A stretch of DNA of 64,000 nucleotides from Flavobacterium frigoritolerans (lineage in GTDB: Bacteria > Bacteroidota > Bacteroidia > Flavobacteriales > Flavobacteriaceae), in the NCBI RefSeq assembly GCF_025847275.1, contig NZ_JAOZEV010000002.1, forward strand, positions 1-64,000. Reading direction: 5' to 3'. This document shows, piece after piece, positions 45,205 to 53,574 of the stretch (its first letter is position 1; every line of letters starts with the position of its first letter). The translations under genes were made by a program, and so were the position numbers. The notes below the pieces were generated by a model that did not search any database, was not told where the DNA came from, and worked only from the letters and a program-made list of their open reading frames with translations.

Positions 45205-45666
45205 TTATCCAGCCTGCACAGTTGTTTCTGTTCCTCTAGATGTTATTGGATCTGTATTCCAAAGAAAAGTTTCTATTGTAGTTATCTCAGAGAAACTATC
45301 AAATGGTATTGGAATAGCATTAAAACTAACTTCATAAATATCGAATTTCTTCCCTACTATTTCAAGCATATTATAACATATAAAAAATTGTAAGTGTGGA
45401 GTTCCCTCAATATCAACATAGCAATTTTGATAAATATCAAAAGATAAAGAACCTTGCAATTCGTGAGCTACAAAAACTACAGCTCTAACAAGAAGTTCTT
45501 GATTATTATCCACCAAATATGCTTCAACAATTGGCGATAAAAGTGCTGTTGTTTTTCTCTCAGGAAAAGAAACAGCACCAACATTATTTCTTGTCACTTG
45601 TTTAATCAATACTCCAGGAGGAATTTTTGTATCAACCCCATGAATGCTAGAATTTGTTGTACTCAT
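45205..45666 (-). CDS. Hypothetical protein, 153 aa, upstream of the LytTR system
   Basis: This 153-residue protein starts MSTTNSSIHGVDTKIPPG. It has no signal peptide or membrane helix. The middle section (LLVRAVVFVAHELQGSLSFDIYQ) looks like a beta-sandwich or beta-barrel core, and the C-terminal section is Thr-rich and ends ETTVQAG. I do not recognise it. It is separated from the histidine kinase start by 102 bases and lies on the same strand. Its leader carries two hairpins after a likely promoter. Confidence 0.68.
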   Translation of the reverse strand: MSTTNSSIHGVDTKIPPGVLIKQVTRNNVGAVSFPERKTTALLSPIVEAYLVDNNQELLVRAVVFVAHELQGSLSFDIYQNCYVDIEGTPHLQFFICYNMLEIVGKKFDIYEVSFNAIPIPFDSFSEITTIETFLWNTDPITSRGTETTVQAG

Positions 45667-45685
45667 AATTTTAAGTTAGTTAGAT

Positions 45686-45704
45686 TATAGGTTTGGGACC
45701 TATA
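45686..45704 (-). promoter_or_regulatory. Leader hairpin TATAGGT/ACCTATA
   Basis: TATAGGT and ACCTATA enclose TTGGG, 20 bases upstream of the ATG at 45666. It could affect translation of the 153-residue protein. Confidence 0.4.
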
Positions 45705-45738
45705 AATAGTTAGTAAATAAATTTATTCGGCTAAAAAT

Positions 45739-45760
45739 GCGGGATGAGCATCCCTTTTTT
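45739..45760. other. GC-rich hairpin with T6 tail on the plus strand
   Basis: GGGATG and CATCCC enclose AG. A T6 run follows on the plus strand, where no gene ends nearby. On the minus strand it lies right after the probable transcription start of the 153-aa gene. It may act in that leader or end an unknown plus-strand transcript. Confidence 0.5.
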
Positions 45761-45767
45761 CCCATTT

Positions 45768-45775
45768 CAAATATA
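45768..45775 (-). promoter_or_regulatory. Candidate -7 box for the 153-aa gene
   Basis: TATATTTG on the minus strand would give a leader of about 97 bases that includes both hairpins at 45739-45760 and 45686-45704. Confidence 0.42.
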
Positions 45776-45918
45776 ACAAACATTTTCTGAATAATTTTTA
45801 ACATCCTCAAATAATAAGCTAAAAACAAGCAGTTTATCCTTTTTATTAGCAGATCATACAAACAACCTCTTTTACGCCAGATGTTAATTCTTACAAAATT
45901 TATCAAAAAACACTGCAC

Positions 45919-45949
45919 AAAAAAAGCCTTAAACAAAAGTTTAAGGCTT
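45919..45949 (-). terminator. Rho-independent terminator after folD
   Basis: AAGCCTTAAAC and GTTTAAGGCTT enclose AAAA. A T-run follows on the minus strand. Confidence 0.85.
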
Positions 45950-45971
45950 ACTATATAAATCTGTGATACTA

Positions 45972-46853
45972 TTATTTTAGAGCTCTCATTTTTCTTGCCA
46001 ATAATGTATTTTTAAGTAACATTGCAATTGTCATTGGTCCTACTCCACCAGGAACTGGTGTTATAAATGATGATTTTTTACTTACCTCAGCAAAATCAAC
46101 ATCCCCAGTAATTACGTAGCCTTTTGGATTTGTAGTATCCTCTACTCTTGTGATTCCAACGTCGATAACAACAACTCCATCTTTTACCATATGTGCTTTT
46201 AGGTAATTTGGAACTCCTAATGCTGTAATAATAATATCGGCATTTTTTGTAAATTCTTCTATGTTTTTTGTTCTACTGTGTGTTAGTGTTACTGTAGAAT
46301 CTCCCGGATTTCCTTTACGGCTCATTAAAATACTCATCGGTCTTCCTACAATATGGCTTCTGCCAATAACTACTGTATGCTTCCCTGCAGTTTCTACTTT
46401 ATAACGTTCTAACAACTGCATTATTCCAAATGGTGTCGCTGGAATAAAAGTCTCCATCTCCAAGGCCATTTTTCCGAAGTTTGTTGGATGAAATCCATCT
46501 ACATCTTTATCAGGATCTATTGCCATTAAAATCTTTTGCTCATCGATATGTTTTGGCAAAGGCAACTGAACAATGTATCCATCTAGATTATCGTCTTCAT
46601 TTAATTCTTTGATCTTAGCTAACAATTCTATTTCTGTAATTGTTTCGGGTAAACTTACCAAAGTTGAATCGAAACCTATTTGCTGACAAGATCTCACTTT
46701 GCTTCCCACATAAGTTAAGCTCGCTCCATCATTACCAACAATCACAGCTGCCAAATGAGGTACTTTTCCTCCTGCATCTTTGATCGCTTGCACTTCTATT
46801 GCAATTTCGTTTTTAATATCCTCAGCTGTTTTTTTACCGTCTAGTAGTTGCAT
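45972..46853 (-). CDS. folD: Bifunctional methylenetetrahydrofolate dehydrogenase / cyclohydrolase
   Basis: This 293-residue enzyme interconverts methylene-, methenyl- and formyl-tetrahydrofolate. The active-site Lys lies in [15 protein letters not shown] (about 50-60). [10 protein letters not shown] and [13 protein letters not shown] are standard. The NADP-binding motif is [13 protein letters not shown], and [14 protein letters not shown] is the end signature. The length is normal. A GTTTCAAG-type repeat separates it from ffh upstream. Confidence 0.96.
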   Translation of the reverse strand: MQLLDGKKTAEDIKNEIAIEVQAIKDAGGKVPHLAAVIVGNDGASLTYVGSKVRSCQQIGFDSTLVSLPETITEIELLAKIKELNEDDNLDGYIVQLPLPKHIDEQKILMAIDPDKDVDGFHPTNFGKMALEMETFIPATPFGIMQLLERYKVETAGKHTVVIGRSHIVGRPMSILMSRKGNPGDSTVTLTHSRTKNIEEFTKNADIIITALGVPNYLKAHMVKDGVVVIDVGITRVEDTTNPKGYVITGDVDFAEVSKKSSFITPVPGGVGPMTIAMLLKNTLLARKMRALK

Positions 46854-46860
46854 TGTTTTA

Positions 46861-46975
46861 AAAAAGTTTCAAGTTTAATGTTTCAAGTTTCAGAAATAGA
46901 AACCCATATTTATATTATTAAAAAAGTTTCAAATTTCAGTCTCAAAAATTTGAAACCTGAAACTTGAAACTATCT
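46861..46975. repeat. GTTTCAAGTTT repeats with long inverted arm
   Basis: AAAAAGTTTCAAG at 46861 and AAAAAGTTTCAAA at 46921 are near-direct repeats 60 bases apart. GTTTCAAGTTTCAG (46880-46893) is an exact inverted match to CTGAAACTTGAAAC (46957-46970). It lies between ffh and folD and may form a large hairpin. Confidence 0.65.
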
Positions 46976-46978
46976 TTA

Positions 46979-48331
46979 TTATCTCGGCATTCCTCCTGGC
47001 ATTCCTTTCATGCCTCCCATCATTTTCATTAAATTCTTTCCGCCTGGTCCTTGCATCATTTTCATCATCTTGCTCATTTGCTCAAACTGCTTCATCAGTT
47101 GATTTACTTGCTCGATTTTGGTTCCTGAACCTTTAGCGATTCTGGCTTTCCTTTTTACATCGATTACTGCAGGCTTGCTTCTTTCTAGTGGCGTCATCGA
47201 GTGTATGATTGCTTCAATATGTTTGAAGGCATCATCTTCAATTTCTACATCTTTCATGGCTTTTGAAGCACCTGGTATCATTCCCACCAAGTCTTTCATA
47301 TTACCCATTTTCTTTACTTGCTGAATTTGTGACAAGAAATCATCAAAACCAAATTCGTTTTTCGCGATTTTCTTTTGAATTTTTCTTGCTTCTTCTTCAT
47401 CAAATTGTTCTTGCGCTCTTTCTACCAATGACACAACATCACCCATACCAAGTATACGCTCTGCCATACGAATAGGATAGAACACATCGATTGCGTCCAT
47501 TTTCTCTCCAGTACCTACAAACTTAATTGGTTTGTTTACTACTGATTTAATTGAAATGGCTGCTCCCCCACGTGTATCTCCATCCAATTTGGTAAGGATA
47601 ACCCCGTCGAAGTTTAATATATCGTTAAATGCTTTTGCTGTATTTACTGCATCTTGACCTGTCATGGCATCCACAACAAATAAAGTCTCTTGTGGCTGTA
47701 TTGCTTTGTGTACACGTGCAATCTCATCCATCATTTCCTGATCTACTGCTAAACGACCTGCTGTATCGACAATTACAACATTAAACCCATTAGCTTTAGC
47801 ATGTTTAATTGCATTTTGTGCAATTTCAACAGGATTTTTATTTTCTGGTTCTGAGTATACCTCAACACCTATTTGATCTCCTACAACATGTAATTGGTTT
47901 ATCGCCGCTGGACGGTAAATATCACACGCTACTAAAAGCGGTTTTTTATTCTTTTTTGTTTTTAAATAATTAGCCAGTTTTCCAGAGAATGTAGTTTTTC
48001 CTGAACCTTGCAATCCTGACATTAAGATTACACTTGGTGTTCCTGACAAGTTTATTCCTGCTACATCACCACCCATTAATTCGGTAAGTTCGTCTTTTAC
48101 CAACTTCACCAATAATTGTCCTGGTTGCAGTGTAGTCAAAACATCTTGACCGATTGCTTTTTCTTTTACTTTGGTAGTAAAATCTTTAGCAATTTTAAAG
48201 TTAACATCGGCATCAAGTAAGGCACGACGAACTTCTTTTAAGGTTTCGGCAACGTTTACTTCTGTAATTTTACCGTGTCCTTTTAATATATGGAAGGCTT
48301 TATCTAACTTATCACTTAAATTATCAAACAT
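46979..48331 (-). CDS. ffh: Signal recognition particle protein Ffh (SRP54)
   Basis: This 450-residue GTPase binds signal sequences on nascent chains and, with FtsY, targets them to SecYEG. The NG domain has GLQGSGKTTFSGKLA at about 105-117, DTAGRLAVD, TKLDGDTRGG and GTGEKMDAID. The C-terminal M domain is rich in methionine and binds SRP RNA, from SMTPLERSKPAVID to the tail ending GMPGGMPR. The length is usual. A near-consensus promoter lies 23 bases upstream. Confidence 0.97.
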   Translation of the reverse strand: MFDNLSDKLDKAFHILKGHGKITEVNVAETLKEVRRALLDADVNFKIAKDFTTKVKEKAIGQDVLTTLQPGQLLVKLVKDELTELMGGDVAGINLSGTPSVILMSGLQGSGKTTFSGKLANYLKTKKNKKPLLVACDIYRPAAINQLHVVGDQIGVEVYSEPENKNPVEIAQNAIKHAKANGFNVVIVDTAGRLAVDQEMMDEIARVHKAIQPQETLFVVDAMTGQDAVNTAKAFNDILNFDGVILTKLDGDTRGGAAISIKSVVNKPIKFVGTGEKMDAIDVFYPIRMAERILGMGDVVSLVERAQEQFDEEEARKIQKKIAKNEFGFDDFLSQIQQVKKMGNMKDLVGMIPGASKAMKDVEIEDDAFKHIEAIIHSMTPLERSKPAVIDVKRKARIAKGSGTKIEQVNQLMKQFEQMSKMMKMMQGPGGKNLMKMMGGMKGMPGGMPR

Positions 48332-48353
48332 ACTATTTTCTTTATTTGAAGTG

Positions 48354-48384
48354 CAAAGATAATCTAATTAGACATTTCAGGCAA
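48354..48384 (-). promoter_or_regulatory. Strong flavobacterial promoter of ffh
   Basis: On the minus strand TTG (48384-48382) and TATCTTTG (48361-48354) are 20 bases apart. The spacing and both boxes fit the consensus well. Confidence 0.65.
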
Positions 48385-48416
48385 TTTTTATTTAACTGCA
48401 AAGTACGTTTTGATTT

Positions 48417-48663
48417 CACCGCAAAGTTCACAAAGTATTACGCTAAGTCCGCAATGCTTTTTCTTCAAAAAGACGCTAAGTTTATTATCTACATTGTGTA
48501 AATTTCACCGCAAAGTGCACAAAATTTTTATATGAAGTACGTGATGTTTTTCTCACGCAGATTTAGCAGATTTAAAATAATTTCATAATTATCTGCGTGA
48601 AACAAAAAAGCGCAAAAGAATAAAACCTTTGCGCCTTTGTAACTTTGCTCCTTTGTGCCTTTC
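48417..48663. repeat. CGCAAAG-family composite repeat
   Basis: The segment has CACCGCAAAGTTCACAAAG at its left end and a second CACCGCAAAGTGCACAAAA near 48507. Its right end carries CTTTGCGCCTTTGTAACTTTG in inverted orientation (around 48628-48648). In the middle TCACGCAGAT (48553-48562) is inverted as ATCTGCGTGA (48591-48600). Related sequence is at 23958-24085. It is a dispersed noncoding flavobacterial repeat. Confidence 0.6.
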
Positions 48664-48666
48664 CTC

Positions 48667-50352
48667 CTAAAATTGAAAATAAATAAAAGGCTGTGAACCT
48701 GCGACTGCTGTTGCATAAACTATCCAATATACAAATCCTAAAACAATTGCTTTTCCTATTAGTGGAGTTTTATCAAAAATTAATTTCATTTTGGCTGTAA
48801 CAACTTCTGGTAAAAAGTGCCATACATAACCAAATAGCATTAATAAAAATACGTTTTTATACCCTAATATAATTGTTTGCCAATGATCTGGCTCAAATGT
48901 TAACTGCCCAATATTGTTTATTACTTGTATTGCTGTATCGAAATCTTTTGCTCGGAAGAATATCCAACAGAATACCACAAAATGAAATGTTAGTACTATT
49001 GAGAAAAATTTCCAGATTGTACTTAATCCGTTGCTTTCTTTTTTAGAAGGAAACAACTCAACGAATATTTTATGAACCGCCAAAGCTAATCCGTGTAATG
49101 CTCCCCAGATTATGAACTGAGCTCCTGCCCCGTGCCACAATCCCCCTAAAAGCATTGTTGTAAAAAGGTTGAAATTCGTAACCATTGTTTGCTTTAATTT
49201 GCTTGAAAGCAAAAATGATAAACAAAAAACAACTATTCCTCCTACCGCAATTACAAGCGGAATTATACTTTCGGCTGAGTTTGTAATTCCCCAAAGCAAC
49301 AATCCGAAGAAGAATAAACTCGGGAATAAAAACCCTGCAAATGTTCCTTCTCTGTTTCCTCCTATTGATATATATAAAAAGTCTTTTAACCAAGTTGACA
49401 ATGAGATATGCCATCTTCTCCAGAAATCAGTAATCGATACGGATTTATATGGTGTTCTAAAGTTGGCTGGTAATTTAAATCCTAGCAACAATGCGATTCC
49501 GATTGCCATATCTGAATATCCAGAGAAATCACAATAAATTTGAATTGCATAACCGTAAGACGCCATTAAATTCTCAAACGAGGTATAACTCATCGGTGTA
49601 TCAAAAACACGATCTACGAAGTTTACTGAGATATAATTAGAGATTACGGTTTTTTTAATTAATCCTCCAATAATTAAAAACAATGCATTATTTACATCTG
49701 CCTTTGTGAGGTTTAATTTTTGGTATATCTGTGGTAAGAAATCTTTTGCTCTTACAATTGGACCTGCTACTAATTGCGGAAAGAAAGAAACAAAGAATAA
49801 ATATTCAATGTAATTTTTCGTTGGTTTAATCTCTTCTCTATAAATCTCGATGATATAACTCATCGATTGAAAGGTGTAAAAAGAAATTCCGACTGGAAGG
49901 AATATATCATGCAACTCAAAATTACCATGAAACATATCATTGTATGTAACAATCATAAAATTCATGTACTTGAAATAACCTAGCAGCCCCAAATTTAGTA
50001 TAACACTTATTATGAGGTATATTTTTTTTCGGGTCTTTACACTTTCATTATAGATTATCTGACTCAATCCATAATCTACAACCGAGGAAAGTAGTAATAA
50101 CAAGAAATATATTCCGCTTGACTTGTAATAAAAGAAAAGCGAGAATAAAATAACGTATGTTAATCTTAGATAAAATGTCTTGCGTAAAAAGGCATACACA
50201 AAATAAAAAACCAAAAACAATCCTAAGAATAAGCCTGTATTGAATAATAATTTTTCTTCTGGATTATATATAAACCAACCTTTAACCTGTTCTAATGTAA
50301 GCGCACCAAAATTTTGAACGAACCAATCGTTAATGCTATCAATTGTTATCAA
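48667..50352 (-). CDS. MBOAT family O-acyltransferase (AlgI/DltB type)
   Basis: This 561-residue polytopic membrane protein moves an acyl group across the inner membrane for transfer to a sugar polymer. MBOAT landmarks are VGISFYTFQSMSYIIEIYR, FPQLVAGPIVRAKDFLPQ, IYCDFSGYSDMAIGIALLLG, TDFWRRWHISLSTWLKDF and LLGGLWHGAGAQFIIWG, with the active-site His in LWHG. It is the last gene of a three-gene operon with two SGNH-domain proteins, starting 1 base after the stop of the preceding one. The gene order matches known O-acetylation modules. Confidence 0.93.
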   Translation of the reverse strand: MITIDSINDWFVQNFGALTLEQVKGWFIYNPEEKLLFNTGLFLGLFLVFYFVYAFLRKTFYLRLTYVILFSLFFYYKSSGIYFLLLLLSSVVDYGLSQIIYNESVKTRKKIYLIISVILNLGLLGYFKYMNFMIVTYNDMFHGNFELHDIFLPVGISFYTFQSMSYIIEIYREEIKPTKNYIEYLFFVSFFPQLVAGPIVRAKDFLPQIYQKLNLTKADVNNALFLIIGGLIKKTVISNYISVNFVDRVFDTPMSYTSFENLMASYGYAIQIYCDFSGYSDMAIGIALLLGFKLPANFRTPYKSVSITDFWRRWHISLSTWLKDFLYISIGGNREGTFAGFLFPSLFFFGLLLWGITNSAESIIPLVIAVGGIVVFCLSFLLSSKLKQTMVTNFNLFTTMLLGGLWHGAGAQFIIWGALHGLALAVHKIFVELFPSKKESNGLSTIWKFFSIVLTFHFVVFCWIFFRAKDFDTAIQVINNIGQLTFEPDHWQTIILGYKNVFLLMLFGYVWHFLPEVVTAKMKLIFDKTPLIGKAIVLGFVYWIVYATAVAGSQPFIYFQF

Positions 50353-50353
50353 C

Positions 50354-51775
50354 TTATTTTTTTAATTTAAAATTATCGTATTCGTTTAATAATGCTTTCG
50401 AAAACAAGTCCCCTTGTTTCTCATATCCGTTTTTTGAATAATGTACCCAATCTGGACCAATTAATCCTTGGGCTTTTAATTTCCCAATACCATTCATTCC
50501 TCCAAACTCGTTATACAAATCCCAAACTGCTAATCCATCAGCCTGAGCTGCTTCATATATATGTTTTGTATAATCAGCCACAAACGTATTTGGTTTTCTT
50601 CCTTTTAATAACGATGGCGGTGGCGTCATAACAATTATAGGAATATGAATATTTTGTGCTTTTAGATTACTAATAAACTCACGTAGTTGTTTTATGTAAC
50701 CCGAAGCTTCTAATCTGTCATAACTTTCATTTGTTCCCAATGACAAAACAATCATATCCGGATGCAATGCTCTTAGTTGCTCAAAGAAAACGGGGTATTT
50801 GTTATAATCTGAAAACTTCGCTCCATTTACTCCTATACCACTATAAATTACTCCCGGTGAATTTTTCTCAAGAATCAATCCGTTAAGCTCATATTTCTTA
50901 GCATCCTTATTTGGAATAAGATAGATTTTATCTAATGCTTTTTCGGTATTATAATAATGTGAGAATGAATCTGACTCTATATCTAAAGGAACATATTCTG
51001 ATTGTGAGATTGTTTTGGGACGTGTTTCATTTGTTACAATTTTTAATGTCCTTCCTGCTCTAATCGCATTCGATTTTAAATGATTGGCTCTCTTTATCTC
51101 TGCAATCGAAACCTTGTATTTATCTGCAATAACCGAGATCGCTTCTCCTTTTTTTATTTTATGTGTAATTACCTTTCGCTCCGAAGATTGAATCATATTA
51201 GTTTGAATGCGATTTGCCAAGTCAAACATGTGCTGATTTTTTGGTGTAATTATCTTAATTGTATTAAACTTATACAGCGGATCTTTTATATTAACCTCGA
51301 TTACAAATCCATCAGTATTCCTCCAAAGTGCAATTCCACTTAAGCCCATCGGACAGTCTTTTACTGGAAGAATATTTCGATAACTTTCCCAAGCTTTATT
51401 TGATCGAAAACGTTCGTTATAAGAACCATTTGTTTTTGCTAATGAATATGGAAAAATCAATCCTCTTCCTGCATTTCCTAATTCTTTCTGGAGGTTTTTC
51501 CGAATTTCATTAGTCATCAGATCGCTCTGAATGTGCGAATCTCCAATATGAACAATGTTTATTTTATGGTTACTTTGATTTTCATTGTCTTTTAATTTCT
51601 TAAAAAAGTTCTCTAAGACTTTTGCATTATAAATTTGATTTCCTGCCAAAGGCTCTACAGTTGTTGTATCTATATTGCTAATCATCTTTTTAGTCATTAA
51701 AATTGGCTCCACCTTTTGCGCTTTATTATTGGACGCAAAAAGAAGACAACAAAAGAAAATAATAAGTTTATTCAT
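50354..51775 (-). CDS. SGNH hydrolase-type protein with internal LysM domain
   Basis: This 473-residue exported protein has a signal peptide (IIFFCCLLFASNNKAQ). The SGNH esterase/transferase fold is shown by IVHIGDSHIQSDLM (GDS box, about 75-85), LSLGTNESYD (block III) and DWVHYSKNGYEKQ (catalytic Asp/His, near the end). Between blocks, a LysM domain lies at about 200-245 (HKIKKGEAISVIADKYKVS, then EIKRANHL and AGRTLKI). LysM binds GlcNAc polymers such as peptidoglycan, so the transferase could act on the cell wall. It overlaps the gene before it by 8 bases. Confidence 0.88.
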   Translation of the reverse strand: MNKLIIFFCCLLFASNNKAQKVEPILMTKKMISNIDTTTVEPLAGNQIYNAKVLENFFKKLKDNENQSNHKINIVHIGDSHIQSDLMTNEIRKNLQKELGNAGRGLIFPYSLAKTNGSYNERFRSNKAWESYRNILPVKDCPMGLSGIALWRNTDGFVIEVNIKDPLYKFNTIKIITPKNQHMFDLANRIQTNMIQSSERKVITHKIKKGEAISVIADKYKVSIAEIKRANHLKSNAIRAGRTLKIVTNETRPKTISQSEYVPLDIESDSFSHYYNTEKALDKIYLIPNKDAKKYELNGLILEKNSPGVIYSGIGVNGAKFSDYNKYPVFFEQLRALHPDMIVLSLGTNESYDRLEASGYIKQLREFISNLKAQNIHIPIIVMTPPPSLLKGRKPNTFVADYTKHIYEAAQADGLAVWDLYNEFGGMNGIGKLKAQGLIGPDWVHYSKNGYEKQGDLFSKALLNEYDNFKLKK

Positions 51776-53246
51776 CTACACTATCGTTTATTACAGACAT
51801 GGAGTCTGTATTTGTTTTCCTGACTGTTTTTCCTTTTTTTATGCCTGCTTCTCTTTTTTCGCGCAAAACTTTATATTGTTCGTATCCTTTATTTAATTGT
51901 TCATAAAGTAGTCCTCCAATTGCTTTGGCTCCTCGTTGATTAAAATGCGTATAATCTTTATTGGCTCTTGCTGGCACCTCATCAACCCATTTCACCATTG
52001 AACCGTCTCCGCCCATCAAGGTATATAAATTCACGAATCCAGATTCTGTTTCCAGAGCATAGCGTTTTTGAGCTTTCACTAAAGGAACAACTGCTGAATC
52101 AGTTTTCATTTGCATATCATATTTTGTCGATTTATCGGCAGTTGAAATAATCAAAATAGAAACTCCTGGAAAAGATGCTTTTATTTTATTAACTGCTTTG
52201 GTCATACCTTTTCCGTACCAAGAATAGTTCTTTGTACCATAATTCAAAACGTTAGTTCCGTAATGAAGTATAATCAAGTCATATTTTAAATTAGCATTAA
52301 AACTCTGCATTACATTGGCATCAAAAATAGAAATCGGCATTCCCGAATTTCCTCTTTGTGAGAAGTTGTCTACATGAACTCCTCTTCCGTTATCAAAATT
52401 AAAGCCATAAATAGGAATTGAATCTGCATGTACAAAATTAGCTTTAAATCCTTTTACACTTTTAGAAGTTACTTTTATGGTGTTGACCAAATTATTAGGA
52501 GCAAGATTTTTAGATATAGTATCTTTACCAATTATGAAATTTACTTTTCCTGATTTTGATGATTTCCCGTAATACAAAGTTGGATTATCCAAGCTAGTCG
52601 CAAATTTACTTAAACCTGCTTCATAAGAAACCCACGTTGTATTTGACTTATCATTTGCAAAAAACACATGCCCGTTTACTCCAAAAGGGCTTAGTGGTTT
52701 CTTTACATTAAGATACGATTGCGCCTTCCAGTTTTTAGAAGATAATGATTTTACCGAAGCTCGCGATGCTGATGACTCCGAAGAAATAGAAACAAATCCA
52801 ACTCCTGTTCCTCCAAATCGTTCTTGGTAATTATTTCGAACATCTTGCACGATTAAATCACCATCAGTCATAGAATCTCCATAATATGCAATTCTTACTT
52901 TTGCTTCTGGATGTTTTTCTAATTGGTATAATTTATCGTAAAAAGAAATCAAGTATTGATATCCTTTATAGTCATCGAAAGTTTCTGAAGGAAATTCTAT
53001 TCCTTCATTAGAATTAAAAACGATGTTTTGCTGTGCCTGTTTATCGGCATCGGCACTATCTCCTTTTTTAGATACTGATTCTTTTTCAAAAGATTCTAAA
53101 AGTAGACTATCTACAAGTACGTTTTTGGAATCTACTTTGCTTTCAGGAAAAATTTTATCTGGTAATATCTGTTTAAAACCAATGAAAGCTACAAATGCTA
53201 AAGCAACAATTGCAAAAGACTGAAAAAAATAAGATTTTGTATTCAC
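51768..53246 (-). CDS. SGNH hydrolase-type periplasmic protein
   Basis: This 492-residue protein has an N-terminal hydrophobic anchor (FFQSFAIVALAFVAFIGF), so it is probably tethered to the inner membrane with the rest in the periplasm. The SGNH fold is indicated by RIAYYGDSMTDGDLI at about 118-130, ILHYGTNVLNYGT, and DYTHFNQRGAKAIGGLL near 432 with the Asp-xx-His pair. It is the first gene of the operon and overlaps the LysM-SGNH gene by 8 bases. A TATATTTG-type region is not present; the promoter is the TATCTTTG at 53334-53327. Confidence 0.88.
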   Translation of the reverse strand: MNTKSYFFQSFAIVALAFVAFIGFKQILPDKIFPESKVDSKNVLVDSLLLESFEKESVSKKGDSADADKQAQQNIVFNSNEGIEFPSETFDDYKGYQYLISFYDKLYQLEKHPEAKVRIAYYGDSMTDGDLIVQDVRNNYQERFGGTGVGFVSISSESSASRASVKSLSSKNWKAQSYLNVKKPLSPFGVNGHVFFANDKSNTTWVSYEAGLSKFATSLDNPTLYYGKSSKSGKVNFIIGKDTISKNLAPNNLVNTIKVTSKSVKGFKANFVHADSIPIYGFNFDNGRGVHVDNFSQRGNSGMPISIFDANVMQSFNANLKYDLIILHYGTNVLNYGTKNYSWYGKGMTKAVNKIKASFPGVSILIISTADKSTKYDMQMKTDSAVVPLVKAQKRYALETESGFVNLYTLMGGDGSMVKWVDEVPARANKDYTHFNQRGAKAIGGLLYEQLNKGYEQYKVLREKREAGIKKGKTVRKTNTDSMSVINDSVDE

Positions 53247-53326
53247 TTTTAATTATAAATTTTGAAGAATAAAATCAATAGGAAGCCCAGAATCCAAATT
53301 TCCTATTAATTTAATTAAAACGTTTG

Positions 53327-53334
53327 CAAAGATA
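53327..53334 (-). promoter_or_regulatory. Candidate -7 box for the O-acylation operon
   Basis: TATCTTTG on the minus strand, 81 bases upstream of the start at 53246. No TTG partner at the usual spacing. Confidence 0.42.
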
Positions 53335-53383
53335 GAATAAACAATAATCTATTATTCTTTTTTTGCGATTAAATAAAAAATAA

Positions 53384-53412
53384 AAAAGAGGCTAGATAAA
53401 TCCAGCCTCTTT
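53384..53412 (-). terminator. Terminator-like hairpin between the HmuY gene and the O-acylation operon
   Basis: AAAGAGGCT and AGCCTCTTT enclose a 10-base loop. On the minus strand a T-run follows. It is the second hairpin after the HmuY-like gene and may back up the one at 53533-53568. Confidence 0.6.
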
Positions 53413-53532
53413 CCAAAAAAAAATAAAAAAAAACCAAGTTACTGTCTAATTGAATTTAAACATAGTTTTGTTTGTAAAGATTGATAAGCCATAACTCTAC
53501 CATTTGAAATAACTTATCATTTTTTTTTAATT

Positions 53533-53568
53533 AAAAAGGAATCTAAGTAAAACACTAAGATTCCTTTT
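53533..53568 (-). terminator. Terminator after the HmuY-like gene
   Basis: AAAAGGAATCT and AGATTCCTTTT enclose a 13-base loop, with T's following on the minus strand. It lies 6 bases after the stop codon. Confidence 0.78.
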
Positions 53569-53574
53569 CTTAGA

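Noticed and set aside
45700..45936. A 78-codon minus-strand frame between the 153-aa gene and folD
   Set aside because: Its composition is random, it spans a promoter box, two hairpins and the folD terminator, and it has no family features.
48417..48663. An insertion sequence between ffh and the MBOAT gene
   Set aside because: It contains no transposase and no clear terminal repeats with target duplication; it matches a dispersed noncoding repeat.
53483..53530. A plus-strand terminator (TGATAAG/CTTATCA with a T-run)
   Set aside because: The stem is only 7 bases with a loop of over 20, and no plus-strand gene lies upstream.
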